Below, piece by piece: positions 60,590 through 64,000 of a DNA stretch of 64,000 nucleotides (position 1 is its first letter; each line of letters starts with the position of its first letter). Below the pieces are notes generated by a model that did not search any database, was not told the origin of the DNA, and was given only the letters and a program-made list of their open reading frames with translations. The position numbers and the translations under genes were made by a program. The DNA comes from 'Nostoc azollae' 0708 (GTDB taxonomy: Bacteria > Cyanobacteriota > Cyanobacteriia > Cyanobacteriales > Nostocaceae), in NCBI RefSeq assembly GCF_000196515.1, contig NC_014248.1, positions 5,212,001-5,276,000 of the forward strand, read 5' to 3'.

Positions 60590-61503
60590 GAGGATATTGA
60601 TAAAGTAAATGTAAAGTAAAGGGGAGTAGAAAAGGAATGTTGGAAGGATAGGATACATCAGATATAGTGTATTTACATAGCTAATCATGGCACGAAAGTC
60701 TTACCCCACAGACTTAACTGATATGGACTGGGAAATCCTGGCCCCATTGATTCCACCAGCCAAAGAAGGAGGGCATCCACCCATAACAGATATGGGTGAA
60801 ATATGTAATGCCATCTATTATCATTTGAAAACTGGATGTCAATGAAATATGCTTCCAGGTGACTTCCCGCCAAGGTCAACGGTATATAGCTATTACAGTA
60901 AATGGCAGGGCCAGGGGGTTTGGGAAAAATTCAACCATATATTGGGTGGTCAAGTTCGCTCGAAATTAGGTAAATCAACACAACCTACCGCGCTCGCTGC
61001 AGACAGTCAGTCGGTCAACACTGACCAAAAAAAGGGGATGTGTATGGTTTTGACGGATGTAAAAAGGTAAAAGGGAGAAAGGGGCAGACTTTAGTTGATA
61101 GCCTTGGACTTGTGTTGAAACTTGTTGTTAGTAAAGCCAATGCCCCAGAACGAATACTTGCTGCCTATGCACTAATGGAACTGCTAGAGGAACCCACAGA
61201 ATTATTGGAAAAAGTCCAAGTTTTATGGGTTGATTCCGGTTATGACGGTGATAAATTTGCACTTGCAGTTTGGTTCCTGATTCAAGCTCATGTTGAAGTC
61301 ATAGGACCTACTGAGCAAGAATTTAAAGTTTTACCACAACCCTGGGTAGTAGAAAGAACATTTGGGTGGTTTAACCAATATCATCGTCTAAGCAAGGATT
61401 ATGAGCGCTTAACACAAATGAGGTAAGGGGCTATATATGCTCTTATGACTAGAATTATGCTACTTCCTCTTCTCTCCTCAACATTTACTTTATAAATCAT
61501 CTC
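60590..61503 (+). mobile_element. IS5-family element, copy 3
   Basis: 914 bp with the same ends as the other two copies and a perfect TTA duplication (60587-60589, 61504-61506). The orfA region is cut by TGG-to-TGA in ..GCQ-stop-NMLPG (about 60844), and orfB by GAG/GAA-to-TAA near its end (..LTQMR-stop, 61424). The same A_AAA_AAG frameshift site is present (about 61029-61035). Its end lies 5 bp from the start of the gene at 61509. Confidence 0.92.
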
Positions 61504-61508
61504 TTATT

Positions 61509-61988
61509 ATGAAGACACGCCCAAGAATTCTGGTTTTAACTTTAGTAATGCCTAGTTTATTAGTATTTCTAATCTCGTTGTATTATTTTGCTACAGATTA
61601 GACCTCTTGCAAAATTGTTTCTGTGGTATGATAGGAAGTTTTAGATTTTATATATTTTTGGTGTTCTTTGTGATCGCTAATTCAAATCATAACCCTGTAA
61701 CTCTAACTTTTGGCTAAAACAAAGAAAACCCCCTTTTATAACATAAAGTTAATTCTGCAAGAGGTGTATTATTCAGGACTCATCAAAGCTGAAAGTTATG
61801 TTGTACAGTTAGCAAGGGACGGAAAGGCTAATGAAAAAAGTCTACAACTTGCCTATCACCGAGCTTTAGCCCATCGGATGAATGTTGTTGCAGATGCTAC
61901 TTGGCCGTTACTGGGATTTGTGATCGCAGGAATAGGTATACATGGTTTAGTAACCATCGCAGATAAAAATAACTCTTCCCATTATTAG
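61509..61988 (+). pseudogene. small membrane-protein gene split by a MITE
   Basis: The first 30 codons (MKTRPRILVLTLVMPSLLVF..YYFATD) end at the MITE and the rest follows it. Removing the MITE (61601-61766) and one TA gives ..FATDYYSGLIKAESYVVQLA then RDGKANEKSLQLAYHRAL.., with a second membrane segment WPLLGFVIAGIGIHGLVTIA: a complete 103-residue protein with N- and C-terminal spans. No known family. An open frame that starts inside the MITE (61710) is probably a by-product. Confidence 0.75.
61601..61766 (+). mobile_element. MITE-A, copy 3
   Basis: 166 bp, ends GACCTCTTGCAAAATTG and (inward) CACCTCTTGCAGAATTA, TA on both sides (61599-61600, 61767-61768), inserted in the membrane-protein gene described at 61509. 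Confidence 0.92.
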
Positions 61989-62293
61989 TTTCTAGCCATT
62001 TTCAACTGACTAAATACAGTAGAGGACGAAGTTGAAATCAATTCCTTGTTATCATTAAGTGGGGTACGATTTTAATACATGCTGTAATTTGTTGTTTGAT
62101 ATCAAAAGATTTGAGAAAATGAATTAAGCTAAATATCACTTCTGACCGTTGACATTTTCTACTATAATTAGAAATTATGCGCTTCTGGTATTTCTTGATT
62201 AGCTAAGTTCTGCTTCTGGTAATTGCTACCACTCAGAGTAATAAAATAATAACAGTGGATGATATTTGATTATTTGGCTTATTTCTTGCTCAA
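61989..62293. other. intergenic, no gene seen
   Basis: AT-rich spacer with no supported gene. Confidence 0.4.
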
Positions 62294-63998
62294 TTAGTCT
62301 TGAAAAATTGTTTTTACTGGACTAGATGGACGGGAACGAACTAGTTTTGATTTTGGAGTAGATGTATGGAAACGAACTGGTTTTGATACAGGAATAGATG
62401 GTGATGAAAGAACTGTTCGTGATAGTATCGGCCAGAGTTTAATACCCTTATCAGCACTCCCACTAGCCAGGATTTTCCCATCTGGACTGTAAACCAAACA
62501 ACGCACAGAGTTAAAATATCCTCTCAAAGTGTGTATTTCCCTAGCTATAGAAACATTCCACAATTTAATAGTTTTCTCACCACTACCACTAAGCAGAATT
62601 TTCCTATCTGGACTGTATCCTAGGGCATTAACCCAATCAGGATTTCGAGTGAGAATTTTTATTAACCCTCCTGTAGATGTATTCCATAGTTTGATAACTT
62701 GGTCACGACTTACACTAGCAAGAGTATTACTATTTGGACTGTATACTATAGAATTTGTCCAGTTGGAATGTCCGTCAATAGTGAGAATTCCTTCTACTGT
62801 TTTTGCATTAACAGCAGGTTTTTCTGTTAGTTTATCAAGCCCAAATATATCAACACCAAGTTTTATAGAGCGATCACACCAATAACAGTTACCATAAGTT
62901 GAGGGGGCGACAAGCAAGGTGAAACGATCACAGGACAAAGATGTTACGTGATAGACCTCTTGAAAAAATTGCTCAAAAACGGTGCGTATTGACAATTAAC
63001 TGTGCAGTTATCAGGCTGCTACGTCAGCATAAACCCTGAAGATACGAAGAGAATGGTCTTGTTAATGGAACAACTCATCAGTTCTATTAGCAATAGGTGG
63101 ACATTTTATCAGTAGGGGCTAAAGGCTAGAACCATTATACAGAAAGGTTTTTAGGGCCTTTATTGCCCCCTCAATACCATAAGTTTGGCTATAATAATAA
63201 CTATCTACCATTTCACAGACATTTAGCTCATTACTGCCAACTTTTAAAACCTGCATCCATTCTTTAGCTGTAGGACGCAGATTCGGGTTTTTATACCAAT
63301 CATTAAAGCATTTAAGAAAATATTTTTTCACCTCCGAATGCACAATCTCCAGAAGAATTGTTCTATCTACAGGTTGAATCAAACTATGTAGACTATATAA
63401 CCATAAACCCTGACGGATGAGTTCATTAATTTCAGGAGTTTCCCCAGCACCTATTCAGTTACCCTGAAAAGGACTATTACCACCAAATAATAATTAATAG
63501 ATAATTACTGCTAACCGAAATCTATCATGTACCTCCTGTTCAATACTGGAAATATCCTTACCAATTAATTCTGGTGGTATATATCTATCCCTCAGAACCT
63601 ACCAAAAAACGACGAAGTTTCCGATTTTGAGGATTTTTTACCTGAAAATGATCTGTATAAATAATTGAAGGTAAATCCCGATTATTAACTAAAATATTTT
63701 GCGGTTTAATATCACCTAATACATAACCAGAATCGTGGAGTGCAGCAATAAATGAAGCAATATTCAAAGCCCTTACGTGCAGAAATCGCCAGTTAATCCC
63801 TAATTTAAACTTATTACAATGTTGCGGATCATAAATATCAATAACTTGTCTTGAATTTCTCACTTCTGGCATCAACAAACCCACACAATTACCATTAATA
63901 TCTTTGAGGACTGACGTAGGCCAAGCAAAAGAAATATGATTAAGGTGAGAACTTGGATCTGTGGGAGGATGCGATATCTTTACTGCTAACTTCTGCAC
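62294..63998 (-). pseudogene. kinase-like/Cys-rich/WD40 fusion gene, broken and split by a small insertion
   Basis: It enters from the right edge. A kinase-like domain shows MQKLAVKISHP.., YVLGDIKPQNILVNN (catalytic loop) and IIYTDHFQV (DxFQV in place of DFG). A frameshift at about 63590 and stops near 63497 and 63460 follow. Then come LIQPVDRTILLEIV.. and ..RPTAKEWMQVLKVG... Removing the 276-bp insertion (62899-63174) joins YYYSQTYG to NCYWCDRSIKLGVDIFG (Cys pair). Four WD40 repeats follow (..SVSRDQVIKLWNTSTG.., ..GSGEKTIKLWNVS.., ..ASGSADKGIKLWP..). Such fusions are frequent in Nostocales. Confidence 0.8.
62899..63174. mobile_element. 276-bp insertion with 9-bp target duplication (MITE-C)
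   Basis: The inverted ends are TTGAGGGGGCGA and (inward) TTGAGGGGGCAA. The perfect direct repeat TACCATAAG flanks it (62890-62898, 63175-63183). No transposase is readable inside. Only one copy is in the window. Confidence 0.82.
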
Positions 63999-64000
63999 AC

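Noticed and set aside
61710-61988. 92-residue frame as a genuine gene start
   Set aside because: Its first 19 codons lie in the MITE. The natural start is at 61509 across the insertion.
1-64000. Prophage, complete defence island or secondary-metabolite cluster
   Set aside because: No capsid, portal, integrase, restriction-methylation, Cas, NRPS or PKS genes are readable in any frame.

Overview
The window looks like a chromosomal piece of a filamentous, heterocyst-type cyanobacterium (Nostocales). It carries psaK, a SufE-type gene, hemC, a cyanobacterial glycogen synthase, a CURT1/CAAD-like thylakoid protein, a folate/biopterin-type transporter, HIP1 sites (GCGATCGC) and Nostoc-type heptamer repeats. 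It also carries a very high load of dead genes and dead insertion sequences. That combination fits an eroding symbiont genome such as the Azolla cyanobiont 'Nostoc azollae'; the species is an inference, not something read from a marker gene.

Layout. 0-5.5 kb: tail of an IS1634-type element, a decayed ISKra4 element, a dead short-chain dehydrogenase, a 207-bp MITE, a broken membrane-anchored coiled-coil gene and a dead IS630 element. 5.8-8.3 kb: intact DhaM-HPr-enzyme I fusion. 9-15.7 kb: a TOPRIM-like gene split by an ISAs1 element, an IS701/IS4-like element split by ISKra4, and a serine/threonine kinase gene split by an IS5 element. 15.8-18.0 kb: intact phosphoketolase-type enzyme. 18.2-24.7 kb: P450 pseudogene containing a MITE, a 118-bp tandem duplication, two double-glycine-leader peptide remnants, a dead IS4 element, a dead second glycogen synthase and a MITE. 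24.8-31.2 kb: intact HlyD-type adaptor and NmrA-like reductase, DUF29 remnant, dead IS701, dead UPF0175/PIN toxin-antitoxin pair, and intact exonuclease III. 31.8-36.7 kb: zinc-ribbon protein, repeats, transporter, carotenoid oxygenase remnant and glutamate dehydrogenase remnant.

37.3-43.1 kb: two inverted copies of one 2,230-bp IS1634-type element, one of them containing an IS5 copy. They bracket a 393-bp segment that has been inverted and that carries most of a small secreted-protein gene. 43.2-51.4 kb is the most ordinary stretch: psaK, sufE, a peptidoglycan-binding protein, an M23 peptidase, glgA and hemC, with Uma2 and lipid-kinase genes carrying fresh lesions. 51.4-64 kb: a small conserved gene split by IS701, CAAD, BON and three-domain stress proteins, a DUF2809 pseudogene, tRNA-Arg(CCG), an EnvC-like M23 protein, a third IS5 copy, a small membrane-protein gene split by a MITE, and a kinase-WD40 gene split by a third kind of small insertion.

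The most informative result is that many insertions can be removed on paper. Deleting the element plus one target duplication restores a continuous reading frame in at least six cases. No CRISPR array, complete prophage or clearly new functional system was seen. The best candidates for something undescribed are the three small non-autonomous element families, the IS-mediated micro-inversion and the double-glycine peptide remnants.
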